Source of the DNA: an uncultured Lachnospiraceae bacterium
GTDB taxonomy: Bacteria; Bacillota; Clostridia; Lachnospirales; Lachnospiraceae
Reading direction: 5' to 3'
Length of the DNA: 64,000 nucleotides
Assembly: GCA_910587305.1 (NCBI GenBank)
Contig: CAJUKV010000017.1
Location: 7,547 to 71,546, forward strand
Part shown: positions 1 to 8,780 of the stretch, piece after piece
Layout of the letters: every line of letters starts with the position of its first letter
How positions within the stretch are numbered: position 1 is the first letter of the stretch
Position numbers and translations under genes: made by a program
The notes under the pieces: generated by a model
What the model was told of the DNA's origin: nothing
Database searches by the model: none
The model's input: the letters and a program-made list of their open reading frames with translations, nothing else

Positions 1-1308
1 CTCCACGGCCTGCTGGCTGGGTATAATCGTCTCTTCGTCATACTCTTCCTGACTTTTTATCAGGTCAACTATAGGCTTGATAGATGTGCTCACATCATTC
101 AGCACAATATGCGCCCTGCGCTCTAAGGTAGTGGCTATCCGGTGAATCCCAACGGCCGCCCCAAAGCTGTCCGCGTCCGCAAACCTGTGGCCCATAATCA
201 GCACGTTTTCCTTGCTGGTGATGATCTCCCGAAGGGCCTGGGCTTTCACCCTTGCTTTTACCCTCGTATTCTTCTCCACCTGCTGGCTCTTTCCGCCATA
301 ATAGGTGATATTTTCCGGCGTTTTCACCACCGCCTGATCGCCGCCCCGCCCTAAGGCAAGGTCAATTGCATTGCGGGCAAACTCGTAATTCTGGGCATAA
401 GTATAACCGTCAAACCCCAGCCCGATGCTAATTGTCACGGCCATCTCATTGCCGATGTTAACCGTCTTGACATCCTCTAAGATATCGAACCGGCTTTCTC
501 TCAAGCTTTGGGTAGCCTTCTTGCGAAGCACAATCATATACTTGTCCTTCTCAATCTTCTTACAAATACCGTCAAGGGCCGCAATATATTTGTTAATCTT
601 CCGGTCTATCAGCGCAGTGAGCAGAGAGCGCCGCACTTCTTCAATACTCTCAAGGGCTTCATCATAATTATCAAGATAAAGCAGTCCAACCGCCAGACTC
701 TGGTCGTCCACCTCCTGAAGGGCAATCCGAAGGGCTGTCTCATCAAACAAATAAAAAGCAATCAGAAAGCCTTCATACTCTTTGGCATTGACAATGTCGC
801 TGCTCTCTAACATCTCCTTCAGGGAAATCCTGCGCATTTTCGCAACATAATTGCTGTCCTCATAAACCACGTCAAGCTCCGTAAATTCCTCTTCTCCCGG
901 AAGCTTCTCTCTGGTAATGGAGGGAAAAAGAGATGTAATGGACTTTCTGTACCCCTTACCCTTATGTACGACATCCTCAAAGGCTTCATTTGTCCAGATC
1001 ACATGCCCTTCATCGTCCAATATGGCATAAGGAATCTCAAGCTCCCGAAGAAGCACCTTCTGTACTTGTCCATATTGGGTGGCAAAGCTCACCATCTCAT
1101 TCATGATCACCGGCCTGTTATAATACTGCAGGAGCAAAACCACAATAAAATAAACCAACACAAAACCGGTCAATATAAGTCCTGCAGGTACACTAAAAAG
1201 ATATACCGCCAGATTTACAAGCACTAACAAAAATCCTAAATATAAAGAAGTCTGCACATATCTTTTCAGCCTTCCCTTTAGCTTAATCTTGTTCTTTTTT
1301 GGACTCAT
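1..1308 (-). CDS. gdpP: Cyclic-di-AMP phosphodiesterase GdpP, 5' part (gene continues past the left edge)
   Basis: Reading the minus strand from the ATG at 1306-1308 gives 436 open codons to the window edge, with no stop. Two membrane helices lie at about residues 19-36 and 41-62. A PAS-like region with LLRELEIPYAILDDEG follows at about 85-170. A degenerate GGDEF domain ends near residue 345 with LALGRGGDQAVVK, a signature typical of GdpP. The first DHH-phosphoesterase motif, GHRFADADSFGAA, lies at about 370-382. GdpP proteins degrade the second messenger c-di-AMP at the membrane; the DHH domain does the hydrolysis and the degenerate GGDEF has little or no cyclase activity. The DHH/DHHA1 remainder lies outside the window. 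In many Clostridia gdpP sits close to rpsR, as here, but 5 kb of exporter and membrane-protein genes separates them in this genome. Confidence 0.93.
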   Translation of the reverse strand, partial: MSPKKNKIKLKGRLKRYVQTSLYLGFLLVLVNLAVYLFSVPAGLILTGFVLVYFIVVLLLQYYNRPVIMNEMVSFATQYGQVQKVLLRELEIPYAILDDEGHVIWTNEAFEDVVHKGKGYRKSITSLFPSITREKLPGEEEFTELDVVYEDSNYVAKMRRISLKEMLESSDIVNAKEYEGFLIAFYLFDETALRIALQEVDDQSLAVGLLYLDNYDEALESIEEVRRSLLTALIDRKINKYIAALDGICKKIEKDKYMIVLRKKATQSLRESRFDILEDVKTVNIGNEMAVTISIGLGFDGYTYAQNYEFARNAIDLALGRGGDQAVVKTPENITYYGGKSQQVEKNTRVKARVKAQALREIITSKENVLIMGHRFADADSFGAAVGIHRIATTLERRAHIVLNDVSTSIKPIVDLIKSQEEYDEETIIPSQQAVE

Positions 1309-1457
1309 CCTGAAAAAATTCCTCTGTTGTTCATATAATTATAAAATACACTGGTTTAGTATAACATTTTTTTATAAATTTTTCCACCTTATTATTTAGA
1401 AGCTTTTAGACAGATTACTACCAAATCTTGTTTTTTTCATCACAAAACCGCTTTCTG

Positions 1458-2528
1458 TCACAAAAAAAACAGCTCTAGATAATAAGTGGCCGGAAAAATT
1501 TTAGAAATCCATGTAACCGCCGGCAGATAATTTTCCATGCGGATAAACACCGGGCTAAATAAAAAGCTCCCCAAAACCAGCGCCGGCAAAAGCCCATACA
1601 CGCCCCTGCTGTCTTTTATAAAGAGGTTTAAGGCCCTCACATAAAGCTCAAGTACCGCCGCATATACCAAAAGAGCCGCCATTTCTTTTCCGAAACCGCC
1701 CCTCCCGCTTAACATTCCCTGCAACAGCAGACAAAGCCCTCCCGTTATGATACTCCCAAATACGGCCACGTGAATATAGCCCGATTTCACCTGTCCTCCA
1801 AGACGCCCCGGCAGCGCCCTCCAAATATGTTCCTGTTCCAAAGCGTTCCCAAGCCCCAAAAGGCACATCAAAAACATCATAACCGCCATAAAGCCCCTAA
1901 AGCCGTTTAAATTTTCCGGCGCTTTACCGTCCTTTTCCCTTGTGGTCTCGTAAACAAAATGGAATGTGCTTCCATTCTCCGCATACTGTTTATTTAACGC
2001 CAGCAGTCTCTCCACATCCTCAGCATCCTGCTCCGTGCCTTTTCCAAAGCCGGTTTCCTCCAAAAAACCACGCAAAATGTCCTCCGAAAGCATTTCAAAT
2101 AAATTTACAAACACAATCTCAAAGGATATTTTATGGGCGGAAGATGCGGGGGAATAATAAAGCGTTACCTGCCTCTTTGCCTCCCCCTTTAAAAGCCCTT
2201 CATAAAAATTCTCAGACAACTCGTAGCCGCATTCCAAAGATCCGTTTTCCACTTCCCTGACCATCTCCGAAACATTCTCAAATCCCCGGAACCGAAAAAT
2301 GCCTTTTTCCCTCTCGAGCCTTGCAACCAGCTCCCCGCCTTTTTCATCCGACCAGCATACCCCTGCCGCTATCCCTTTATAGTCCCTTTCCTTATCCCCG
2401 CTTTTTCCCCCGGCAGCGCCAAAGACAGCTGCAAATGCAAATACAAAAAGTATCCACCATCTATACTTAAACAGATATTGCTTCCAGAGTATTCCGTAAA
2501 TCCGTAATCTATTTTTCATAATTTTCAC
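1458..2528 (-). CDS. ABC-2 type exporter permease (second of a pair)
   Basis: A 356-residue protein with one N-terminal membrane helix (about residues 24-42), a large soluble loop to about residue 210, then several helices to the C-terminus. This is the layout of ABC-2 permeases with a big extracytoplasmic loop between TM1 and TM2. It lies 25 bp downstream of a second permease of the same layout, and the ATPase gene precedes both, so the three probably form one exporter. Substrate cannot be read. The reading frame ends abruptly after ATYYLELFFL within an eight-base homopolymer (A8 on the plus strand, 1462-1469). A one-base change there would add about 14 residues, so the true C-terminus is uncertain. 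Confidence 0.75.
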   Translation of the reverse strand: MKIMKNRLRIYGILWKQYLFKYRWWILFVFAFAAVFGAAGGKSGDKERDYKGIAAGVCWSDEKGGELVARLEREKGIFRFRGFENVSEMVREVENGSLECGYELSENFYEGLLKGEAKRQVTLYYSPASSAHKISFEIVFVNLFEMLSEDILRGFLEETGFGKGTEQDAEDVERLLALNKQYAENGSTFHFVYETTREKDGKAPENLNGFRGFMAVMMFLMCLLGLGNALEQEHIWRALPGRLGGQVKSGYIHVAVFGSIITGGLCLLLQGMLSGRGGFGKEMAALLVYAAVLELYVRALNLFIKDSRGVYGLLPALVLGSFLFSPVFIRMENYLPAVTWISKIFPATYYLELFFL

Positions 2529-2553
2529 TCATTTCTTCAAAGCGTCCCCGTCC

Positions 2554-3789
2554 TTACTTCCAAACTTTACGCATCCGCATAGCTGCCGCCCCACTTCCTG
2601 CCGCCAAAAAAAACAACGTCATGAATAAAAGCGTTGCCGCCGTCTTTCCGGGATCTATCCCCTGCAGTATGTCCCCCATACTTTCCATCCAGATTCCGTA
2701 TGGCAAATATCTGCCTATCTTCTCTGCCCATACGGGCAAAAAAGCCGTAGGAATGAATACTCCGGCAGCCGTCATAAACGCCATAAGCGCCATAAAGCTA
2801 AGGCCAATTCCCCCCGCATGGTTTCCCGTAAGCTCAAGCAATACCCTGATAAATGTCCCCACCGCAAACCAAAGCGCCGGCAGCAAAAGCCATGCCCCAT
2901 CCGGCCTGAAAAAGCTGTCGCCTTTGCTGATAAGCAGCAGGCAGGCCGGCACACAGATAACTGTTCCAAGAAGGGAAAACACCGCTGAAAAAGCCGCCGC
3001 TTCCATAAGGTACCTCTCGCCTGTAGCGATTCCCCTGCTTCCAAGCAGCTTTTCCCTCTCTCCGATTCCCACCTGCATATATTTTCCAAAAGAAAGGCCG
3101 GCAAAGGATAAAAACGCTAAAAGCAATGCTACGGTATAATAATCCGCAAGGGCAAGTCCTCCTGCCGCCTCCACTTGTGTTTCCTCAAGCAGGGAAGATC
3201 TGTTAAGGGCATAAGAAAGATAAGAGGCGTTCAAGTAATCCTCCGTCGCCTGAATCAGATCCGCCCGCCCTTTTTCCACGCAGAAAGCATCCGCTCCATA
3301 AATACCGGCCTGGGCCGCCCCAAGGAGCCTTGCGCCCGCCTTCGTAAACTCCTCAAAGACCGCTGTCTCCATTTCGCTGTAAGAGTTGTCAAGCAAAATC
3401 GTAGCCGGAATATTGTCTCCCGACAGAACGCTGTCAACAATTCCTTCCGGAATTAGAATCGCCCCGGAAAGCTCCCCTGCTTCAAGCTTTTTTCTTGCTT
3501 CCTCTTCGGAAGACAAAAGAGTAAAGGAAACCGTGTCCTTAACGCTGTCCATGGCCCCTGCAAACCGCACCAGCATATCCGCCGTCCTGTCCCCGTCATT
3601 TGCCGCAACCCCTACCCGAATCTCATTTATCACTTTCTCGCCATATATGGCTTTTGTTGCATATGCCCCGATCCCCAGCAAGATCAGTCCAAATAAAAGT
3701 GTTTCCAAAACAATTGCCGGCAACATTCTAATAAATTTTTTGATAGTAAGCCAAAAAAGTGTCCATCTACAATACATATCGATATTCAT
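2554..3789 (-). CDS. ABC-2 type exporter permease (first of a pair)
   Basis: A 411-residue protein with one membrane helix near residues 20-42, a soluble extracytoplasmic domain to about 205, and five or six helices from about 215 to 405. The soluble part contains phrases typical of ABC-2 exporters, such as ILIPEGIVDSVLSGD and LLDNSYSEMETAVF. Start is at 3789 or the in-frame ATG at 3777; a GGGG run abuts the first ATG, so the second has better spacing. It is followed after 25 bp by the other permease and preceded by the ATPase gene. Probable role: membrane half of an exporter heterodimer. Substrate is unknown. Confidence 0.8.
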   Translation of the reverse strand: MNIDMYCRWTLFWLTIKKFIRMLPAIVLETLLFGLILLGIGAYATKAIYGEKVINEIRVGVAANDGDRTADMLVRFAGAMDSVKDTVSFTLLSSEEEARKKLEAGELSGAILIPEGIVDSVLSGDNIPATILLDNSYSEMETAVFEEFTKAGARLLGAAQAGIYGADAFCVEKGRADLIQATEDYLNASYLSYALNRSSLLEETQVEAAGGLALADYYTVALLLAFLSFAGLSFGKYMQVGIGEREKLLGSRGIATGERYLMEAAAFSAVFSLLGTVICVPACLLLISKGDSFFRPDGAWLLLPALWFAVGTFIRVLLELTGNHAGGIGLSFMALMAFMTAAGVFIPTAFLPVWAEKIGRYLPYGIWMESMGDILQGIDPGKTAATLLFMTLFFLAAGSGAAAMRMRKVWK

Positions 3790-3803
3790 CCCCTGACGCC
3801 TTA

Positions 3804-3858
3804 AGAAACCGGGGCAAAAATTTTACCATTTTGCGCAGGATTTCTTGCTAAGCGCCTG
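3804..3858. repeat. Dispersed repeat R5, copy 1
   Basis: About 55 bp between the exporter ATPase and permease genes. It contains AAACCGG, then CCATTTTGCGCA, then AAGCGCC. The same order and spacing recur at 30541-30596 and 36577-36633. Function unknown. Confidence 0.5.
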
Positions 3859-3880
3859 AATTCCCAAAAAAGGCAAGTTA

Positions 3881-4561
3881 CTATTCTATATATTTTTCGC
3901 TGATTTCTTCTATTGACAAGCCTTCCGGGACTTTCTGCGCCACCCCTTCTTTTATTGCCCAAAGCTTCTGACACAATGCAAGCTCCCCTTCATCATGGCT
4001 GCTGAGCAAAATACCGCCCCCCTTGCCTGCAAAATCCCTGATATACGCTTTCAGTTGCTGCTTAAAAACCAGGTCAAGCGCCGCGCTTGGCTCGTCCATA
4101 AACAATACCTTAGGTTCATGGAGAAGGGCGCACACGATATTAACCCTCTTTTCCATACCCCCCGACAGATTTTTTACACGTTCTTTATAAAAATCCTTTA
4201 TTTCAAACTGATCGCACAGCCTGTCAAGGCGCTTGCTATTCTCCCTGTAATCTCCAAAGCTGGCCCAAAGCTTTAAATTATCCGCAACCGTCAGCTCCGG
4301 CATCAAAGCGCTTTCCTGGGGAACATAGCCGGTATATTTCCCCATCTGGCGGGAAGGACTCTCAATCTGCTTACCGCCCAGGAAAATTTCACCGCCATCC
4401 GCCCTTTCCACCCCGGCAAGCACCCGAAGAAGCGTAGACTTTCCACATCCGTTCGCCCCTATGATTCCTGTGCACTCACCTCCAAAAGCCGTGAGGCTGA
4501 CTTTCTTTAAAACCTGTTTTTTCCCATACCGCTTTTGAATATCTCTGATTTCCAAATCCAT
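3881..4561 (-). CDS. ABC transporter ATP-binding protein
   Basis: Energises the exporter encoded by the two downstream permease genes. Start chosen at the ATG 4559-4561 (MDLEIRDIQKRYGKKQ), which has an AGAAGGA site 9 bases upstream and gives 226 residues, normal for a single-domain ABC ATPase. The longer open frame upstream to 4816 runs through repeat R1 and is not credible coding sequence. Walker A is GANGCGKST, the Q-loop lies in YVPQESALM, the signature is LSGGMEKR, Walker B with catalytic Glu is VLFMDEP, and the switch His is in LLSSHDEGE. Substrate is not identifiable. Confidence 0.93.
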   Translation of the reverse strand: MDLEIRDIQKRYGKKQVLKKVSLTAFGGECTGIIGANGCGKSTLLRVLAGVERADGGEIFLGGKQIESPSRQMGKYTGYVPQESALMPELTVADNLKLWASFGDYRENSKRLDRLCDQFEIKDFYKERVKNLSGGMEKRVNIVCALLHEPKVLFMDEPSAALDLVFKQQLKAYIRDFAGKGGGILLSSHDEGELALCQKLWAIKEGVAQKVPEGLSIEEISEKYIE

Positions 4562-4729
4562 AAAATTTATCCTTCTATCTCCTGCATATGTCCAAAATAT
4601 CTTTCGCTTACTTCGCGACAGTCCCTTAAAACAGGGCAGCGGATCATCCGCTGCCCTTCCATCATAATACCAAATCTTATGCCTGTCTATGCACCTAATC
4701 AAAAACCCCTCGACAACATAGTAACAGCA

Positions 4730-4874
4730 GTTACTATTCATGGCCCAGGAATGCGCACTTGCAGCGCATTCCGTGAGAACATGATGCAGGAGTGAGGGGC
4801 GATCTTTGCGTAGCAAAACTCGACATATCGCCCCAAATGTTACTATGAGCGGCCTTCAGGCCGTGAATAGTAAC
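4730..4874. repeat. Dispersed repeat R1, full-length copy 1 (145 bp, MITE-like)
   Basis: The element begins GTTACTATTCATGG and ends CCGTGAATAGTAAC, an imperfect terminal inverted repeat. It contains a second inverted pair around GCGCATTCCGTGAG and GGGGCGATC. A near-identical 145-bp copy lies at 17640-17784, and one end recurs at 38390-38420. No open frame inside is convincing. Both sides of this copy carry AACAGCAGTTACTATT, which may be a target-site or nested duplication. Confidence 0.8.
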
Positions 4875-4893
4875 TAACAGCAGTTACTATTTT

Positions 4894-6363
4894 TTAATAA
4901 TACAGATTCTCACTGATTTCCCACAGGATATCATACCAGTCGTCCTCCGTTAATTCCATCACATTGACCTTTTCCCCTTCCGGCTTTACAATTTCCTCCT
5001 CATATTCCCCGGAAAAAAGGATATCTCCCCGCAGGATTTCCTCCCCGTCCATTTCTAACGCATCGATTTTAATGGTGAACTCAGACCCGGGCTTATTCTT
5101 CTTTATTCCGCCCTCCAGCAATATTTCATCATATCCATAGACAAGCTCAAAGCAAAAATCACCGTCCCTCTTGCTCCGATTTGCCTTAAATACAATCTCG
5201 TCTCCGTCCACTTCCATCTCATAATCTGCCAGATACATATCCCCTTCCACGCTGCCTGTTCTGGTAAGCGTAAAATCCGAACTGTCTGTGGAGAGGCTAA
5301 AGTCCATATTTTCAAGCGGGAAATTACCGCCCTTTATATTCCACTCTAAAACCACATCTCCATCCTTGCAGTAAATCTGTGCCAGCACATCTTTATAGAC
5401 ATAGAAGTAAATCGTGGTATCTCCCTCCTCCAAAAGCTCGTCTGCGCATCTTTGGAGCACATCCGCCGGATCCTCATACGCTAAAGGGCCATTCACGCCG
5501 CCATAGCCCTCCATGCCGATTAATACCTGGGCCACATAGTTTCTAAATGCCTCGTTGCCCTCATAAACATCCTTAAACGCAAGAAACACATCCGCCGCCT
5601 GCCTGCCTGTGATGGTCAGCATATAACCTTTACAGCTTCTTTCCTTTCCGTCCACCATCAGCTTTTTGCCGTCAGTCTTCTTTACCTCTGTCTTTTTTAA
5701 CATGCCAAGAACCGCATCCTTCAACTGCTGTCCCGCGGCCTTTAGTTCCTCATTATCGGTAACCGGATCCCCGTCAGATATATTAAGGGATTTTAAGCTT
5801 TCCACCATCGCTTCGTCCAGGTCAAATTCCAAAGCCAGTTTTTCGATATCCTCGTCAAAGGTAGTCCTGTCCACATAAAAGATCTTCTCTATAAGCCCTG
5901 GCATCCCCAGCAAAATTTCATATTCATCTACATATAAATCCGCCTCTAATAGGGAAAAACCATAATAGCCAATGTCCATATGTGCATTGTAAAGATCCCT
6001 GTCCATGTCCACTTCCATTTCCAACTGCATGGAATCCGCAACTGTCAGGTCCGCTTCCATATAAGTCCGTTCTTTGGAAAACATATCCTCATAGCCGTCC
6101 ATCCTCCACGTGTCTCCAATGGCTTTGGCGCTTTCGGCAAAGGTCTTGCCAAAGGCATCCAAAATCACGTCATTTTTATTCCCGAAAATACCTGTAGCCA
6201 CTGTAACACCTACAAGTATCAGCACAAGAACAATACAAACCGCCGCAGGAATAATAAATTTGATTAAGTCTTTCGGATTTTTCCCCTTTGGATTGCTATC
6301 CATACCGGACGGCATTCCGTTATCAGGCATCATCGCATCTTTTTTCATTTCATCCATATTCAT
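4894..6363 (-). CDS. Membrane-anchored protein of unknown function
   Basis: Start at ATG 6363 or, better spaced from the AAGGGGG site, ATG 6357 (MDEMKKDAMM), giving 487-489 residues. A Met/Asp/Gly/Asn-rich cytoplasmic tail of about 30 residues precedes a single membrane helix (LIKFIIPAAVCIVLVLILVG). The remaining 430 residues are acidic and predicted outside, with beta-rich alternation and phrases such as TLTRTGSVEGDMYLADYEME. No cysteine motif, enzyme motif or sorting signal is visible. I do not recognise the family with confidence. It lies upstream of the ABC exporter on the same strand but is separated from it by repeat R1 and about 330 bp, so co-transcription is uncertain. Confidence 0.8.
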   Translation of the reverse strand: MNMDEMKKDAMMPDNGMPSGMDSNPKGKNPKDLIKFIIPAAVCIVLVLILVGVTVATGIFGNKNDVILDAFGKTFAESAKAIGDTWRMDGYEDMFSKERTYMEADLTVADSMQLEMEVDMDRDLYNAHMDIGYYGFSLLEADLYVDEYEILLGMPGLIEKIFYVDRTTFDEDIEKLALEFDLDEAMVESLKSLNISDGDPVTDNEELKAAGQQLKDAVLGMLKKTEVKKTDGKKLMVDGKERSCKGYMLTITGRQAADVFLAFKDVYEGNEAFRNYVAQVLIGMEGYGGVNGPLAYEDPADVLQRCADELLEEGDTTIYFYVYKDVLAQIYCKDGDVVLEWNIKGGNFPLENMDFSLSTDSSDFTLTRTGSVEGDMYLADYEMEVDGDEIVFKANRSKRDGDFCFELVYGYDEILLEGGIKKNKPGSEFTIKIDALEMDGEEILRGDILFSGEYEEEIVKPEGEKVNVMELTEDDWYDILWEISENLYY

Positions 6364-6389
6364 CCCCCTTTTCTTTTGGGCGTTCGTGT

Positions 6390-6547
6390 ACATCAAACAC
6401 CGACGCGAATCGCGAATCGGCTTATTGATCGAGCAGGGAAGGTTTTCTCCCTGCTCGCGCGCCGGGCGTCCGTCAGCTTGCTGACATATTTCCTTTGGAC
6501 GCCCGTGTGCATCAAACGCCGACACGCTTCGCGAATCGGCTTATTGC
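6390..6547. repeat. Composite of repeat R3 flanked by two R6 copies
   Basis: Two direct copies of an R6 unit (ATCAAACrCCGACrCG, then CGAATCGGCTTATTG) lie at 6393-6428 and 6510-6547. Between them at 6430-6511 is R3: a first hairpin GAGCAGGGA/TCCCTGCTC and a second GGGCGTCC/GGACGCCC with an inner GTCAGC/GCTGAC. R3 recurs at 20671-20757 and 30383-30466; R6 recurs at 8899-8925 and 16327-16370. The direct R6 flanks around R3 suggest insertion of one element into another, or a duplicated target. Confidence 0.65.
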
Positions 6548-6583
6548 ATAAAAGGCGGTTGCCAGTAATTGGTAACCGCCTTA
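6548..6583 (-). terminator. Rho-independent terminator of rpsF-ssb-rpsR
   Basis: On the minus strand GGCGGTTACC and GGCAACCGCC pair around a 7-base loop and are followed by TTTTAT. It lies 43 bp after the rpsR stop codon. Confidence 0.8.
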
Positions 6584-6625
6584 AGCTTCATTTCTATAAT
6601 ATCCAAGTTGCATTTTGCATATGTT

Positions 6626-6889
6626 TTAATCGCAAGTATAAGGCATCAGTGCAACGTGGCGGGCTCTTTTGATTGCAACTGTAAGAGCTCTCTGATGCTT
6701 TGCACAGTTACCTGTAATTCTTCTGGGAAGGATTTTTCCTCTCTCAGACACATATCTTTTTAACTTGTTTACATCCTTGTAATCAATCACATTGTCCTTG
6801 CCACAAAATACGCAAACTTTTTTTCTTCTGCGCATTCCAACCTTTTTTCTCATGGGAGAATCGGACTTCTCTGCTTTATTATATGCCAT
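6626..6889 (-). CDS. rpsR: 30S ribosomal protein S18
   Basis: An 87-residue protein of the usual size for S18, a small-subunit protein that binds next to S6 on the platform. The family core is plain: VCVFCGKDNVIDYKDVNKL, then GKILPRRITGNCAKHQR. The two cysteines in CVFC and the one in NCAKHQ are consistent with a zinc-binding form. It is the last gene of the rpsF-ssb-rpsR operon, 29 bp after ssb, with a terminator behind it. Confidence 0.98.
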   Translation of the reverse strand: MAYNKAEKSDSPMRKKVGMRRRKKVCVFCGKDNVIDYKDVNKLKRYVSERGKILPRRITGNCAKHQRALTVAIKRARHVALMPYTCD

Positions 6890-6918
6890 AATTATTGCCT
6901 CCTATCTAACATATCCTT

Positions 6919-7374
6919 TTAATTAAAGGGCAGCTCCTCGTCTATTCCATCCGGAATATTCATGAAGCCATCGCCAACCCCTGAGGGTTCGGGCGCCCTG
7001 TTCATACCGCCGGAAAAACCCCCGTCCATACCGGCATTACTGCTGCTGTTTTTGCTCTCGGCAAATTCCTGGTCTTCCACTACCACATCCGTGGTATATA
7101 CCTTAACTCCATCTTTGTTGGTATAGCTGCCTGTCTGGATGCGGCCCGTCACTAAAACCTTGGTTCCTTTCCTGAAATATTTCTCAGCAAACTCACCGCT
7201 TCTTCCAAAAGCCACACAGCCTATAAAATCCGCAGTATTTCCATCGTTATTATTCCGGGTGAACCTGCGGTCTACGGCAAGTGTATATCTGGCTATTGCC
7301 ATTGAATTCTCCCCCTGTGAGTATCTCACTTCGGGATCCCTTGTCAAACGCCCCATCAATATTACTTTATTCAT
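6919..7374 (-). CDS. ssb: Single-stranded DNA-binding protein
   Basis: A 151-residue protein with an N-terminal OB fold (MNKVILMGRLTRDPEVRY, then FIGCVAFGRSGEFAEKYFRKG) ending near residue 105. A Gly/Asn/Ser-rich linker follows, then the acidic C-terminal tip DEELPFN, close to the DDxxPF peptide that recruits replication and repair partners. It sits between rpsF and rpsR, the standard bacterial arrangement, and acts at replication forks and repair sites. Confidence 0.98.
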   Translation of the reverse strand: MNKVILMGRLTRDPEVRYSQGENSMAIARYTLAVDRRFTRNNNDGNTADFIGCVAFGRSGEFAEKYFRKGTKVLVTGRIQTGSYTNKDGVKVYTTDVVVEDQEFAESKNSSSNAGMDGGFSGGMNRAPEPSGVGDGFMNIPDGIDEELPFN

Positions 7375-7412
7375 ACCTGCCTCTACTTTCCAGCATATCC
7401 TTCGTATACGCT

Positions 7413-7703
7413 TTATGCCTTGTCCTGTCTAACGCATAAAAATCTGATAACATTGTCCATAATGCGAACACGATTTTCGATTTCAATAGGCGCGGAGCTT
7501 TCAGCTTCAAACTGGATAAAATAATAAAAGCCTTCTTTCATCTTCTGAATTTCATAAGCCAGTCTCTTCTTGCCCCAATCGTCAACATTTGTAATCGTAC
7601 CGCCGAATCTTTCAATCAGCGCCTTACATCTGTCAACCACTGCTGTTCTTTCCTCTTCTTCGATTCTCGCATTTACAACAACGGCTAATTCATATTTGTT
7701 CAT
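7413..7703 (-). CDS. rpsF: 30S ribosomal protein S6
   Basis: Start chosen at ATG 7701-7703 (MNKYELAVVV), preceded by the strong site AAAGGAGG; this gives 96 residues, normal for S6. The 15 extra upstream codons of the open frame lack a start site. Family features are the ferredoxin-like fold with DDWGKKRLAYEIQKMKEGFYY and the C-terminal MDNVIRFLCVR. First gene of the rpsF-ssb-rpsR operon. Confidence 0.97.
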   Translation of the reverse strand: MNKYELAVVVNARIEEEERTAVVDRCKALIERFGGTITNVDDWGKKRLAYEIQKMKEGFYYFIQFEAESSAPIEIENRVRIMDNVIRFLCVRQDKA

Positions 7704-7859
7704 GCTTAAGTTACCTCCTTTTGGTCTCTGGCCCCCTTTAGGGAGCAAGGAATATGTTGCTTCGCTATCTGCGAAAGTTAAAACATACCACGGATAAATA
7801 TCATAGCATGATTTGTTTTACTTTTCAAGAGTTTCTTTTACTTCTTTACGCTTTCCAAC

Positions 7860-7900
7860 GGTCCGCACAGTAAATGCAAAGTTCTGGGCCGAATAGTTGC
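7860..7900. repeat. Dispersed repeat R4, copy 1
   Basis: GGTCCGCACAGTAAATGC followed by GGGCCGAATAGTTGC, directly after the cutC stop codon. The same pair of phrases recurs at 8781-8822 and 40892-40932. The GAATAGTT end is shared with R1, so the families may be related. Confidence 0.5.
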
Positions 7901-7903
7901 CTT

Positions 7904-8674
7904 TCAACAACTGTTTTTCTCGCTCCACCCGCCAAGAAGCCGTTTTGCCTCCGACACAATCCCGCTGTCCGTTCTGTAAATTTCGTATTCGCTCATTGTG
8001 GCAATCCCCATGGGAACCCCTTCCTTCCGGTAACGCATACCGCTGTCCACAATTTTTTTTGCCGACATATGATAACACGTGATATCCGTCTCCATCAGAA
8101 ACTGTCCGATAACCTTTGGCGTTACTCCCGCCCCCGCCATCAGCTTCGGCCCTCCTTCTTCTCTCCGGATCTTACCAAGCGCTTTTATAAGTTCAATCCC
8201 TTCCAAACAGTTTTCTTTCTGCCCGGAGGTCAATATGGTGTCAATTCCAAGTTCTCCTGCCTGTCGGTATGCTTTAACAGGATCTGCACACACATCAAAA
8301 GCTCTGTGCAGCGTCACTTTCATGTCCCCGGCTATTTCCATAAGGGCTTTCATCTGTTCCATATGAAGGCTGCCATCCTCCTTAAGACACCCGATTACAA
8401 TTCCCTGCGCGCCGGCTTTTTGAAATAATTCCGCTTCCCTTTTTAGTATTTCAAACTCATGCTCCGTATAAAGGAAGTCTCCAAACCGTGGACGCAGCAG
8501 TACCCGGACAGGAATGTCGATAAAATGTTTGATCTGTTCAAACAAGGCAATACCGGGGGTAATTCCTCCGATGATTAGTCCCGCGCACAATTCCAGACGA
8601 TCCGCCCCGCTCTCTGCAGCCGCCAGGGCCGACTCCACACTATCCACACAGCATTCCAAAATATAATTCTCCAT
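7904..8674 (-). CDS. cutC: CutC family protein
   Basis: Start chosen at ATG 8672-8674 (MENYILECCVDS), six bases after GGAGGGAG, giving 256 residues. CutC proteins are TIM barrels of about 250 residues linked historically to copper homeostasis; their biochemical role is still unclear. Matching features are ESGADRLELCAGLIIGGITP near the N-terminus, VRVLLRPRFGDFLYTEHE, GIVIGCLKEDGSL, and VTLHRAFDVCADP followed by the GIDTILTSGQ segment. It is a single gene on the minus strand, bordered by repeats R4 on both sides. Confidence 0.92.
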   Translation of the reverse strand: MENYILECCVDSVESALAAAESGADRLELCAGLIIGGITPGIALFEQIKHFIDIPVRVLLRPRFGDFLYTEHEFEILKREAELFQKAGAQGIVIGCLKEDGSLHMEQMKALMEIAGDMKVTLHRAFDVCADPVKAYRQAGELGIDTILTSGQKENCLEGIELIKALGKIRREEGGPKLMAGAGVTPKVIGQFLMETDITCYHMSAKKIVDSGMRYRKEGVPMGIATMSEYEIYRTDSGIVSEAKRLLGGWSEKNSC

Positions 8675-8780
8675 AAGCATCTCCCTCCATTTCCCTCCGC
8701 CATTTACCTTTGTTATTTACCTTTGTTATTGTTTCTATTTTAATACAACTTACCTCTCCGGCACAACATTAATATTCTCA

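Noticed and set aside
1462..1469. Certain frameshift at the end of the exporter permease
   Set aside because: An A8 tract could hide one, but the alternative extension of about 14 residues is not convincing enough to call.
4562..4816. N-terminal extension of the ABC ATPase to 4816
   Set aside because: The extension is translated repeat R1; a good ribosome site marks the internal ATG at 4559-4561.
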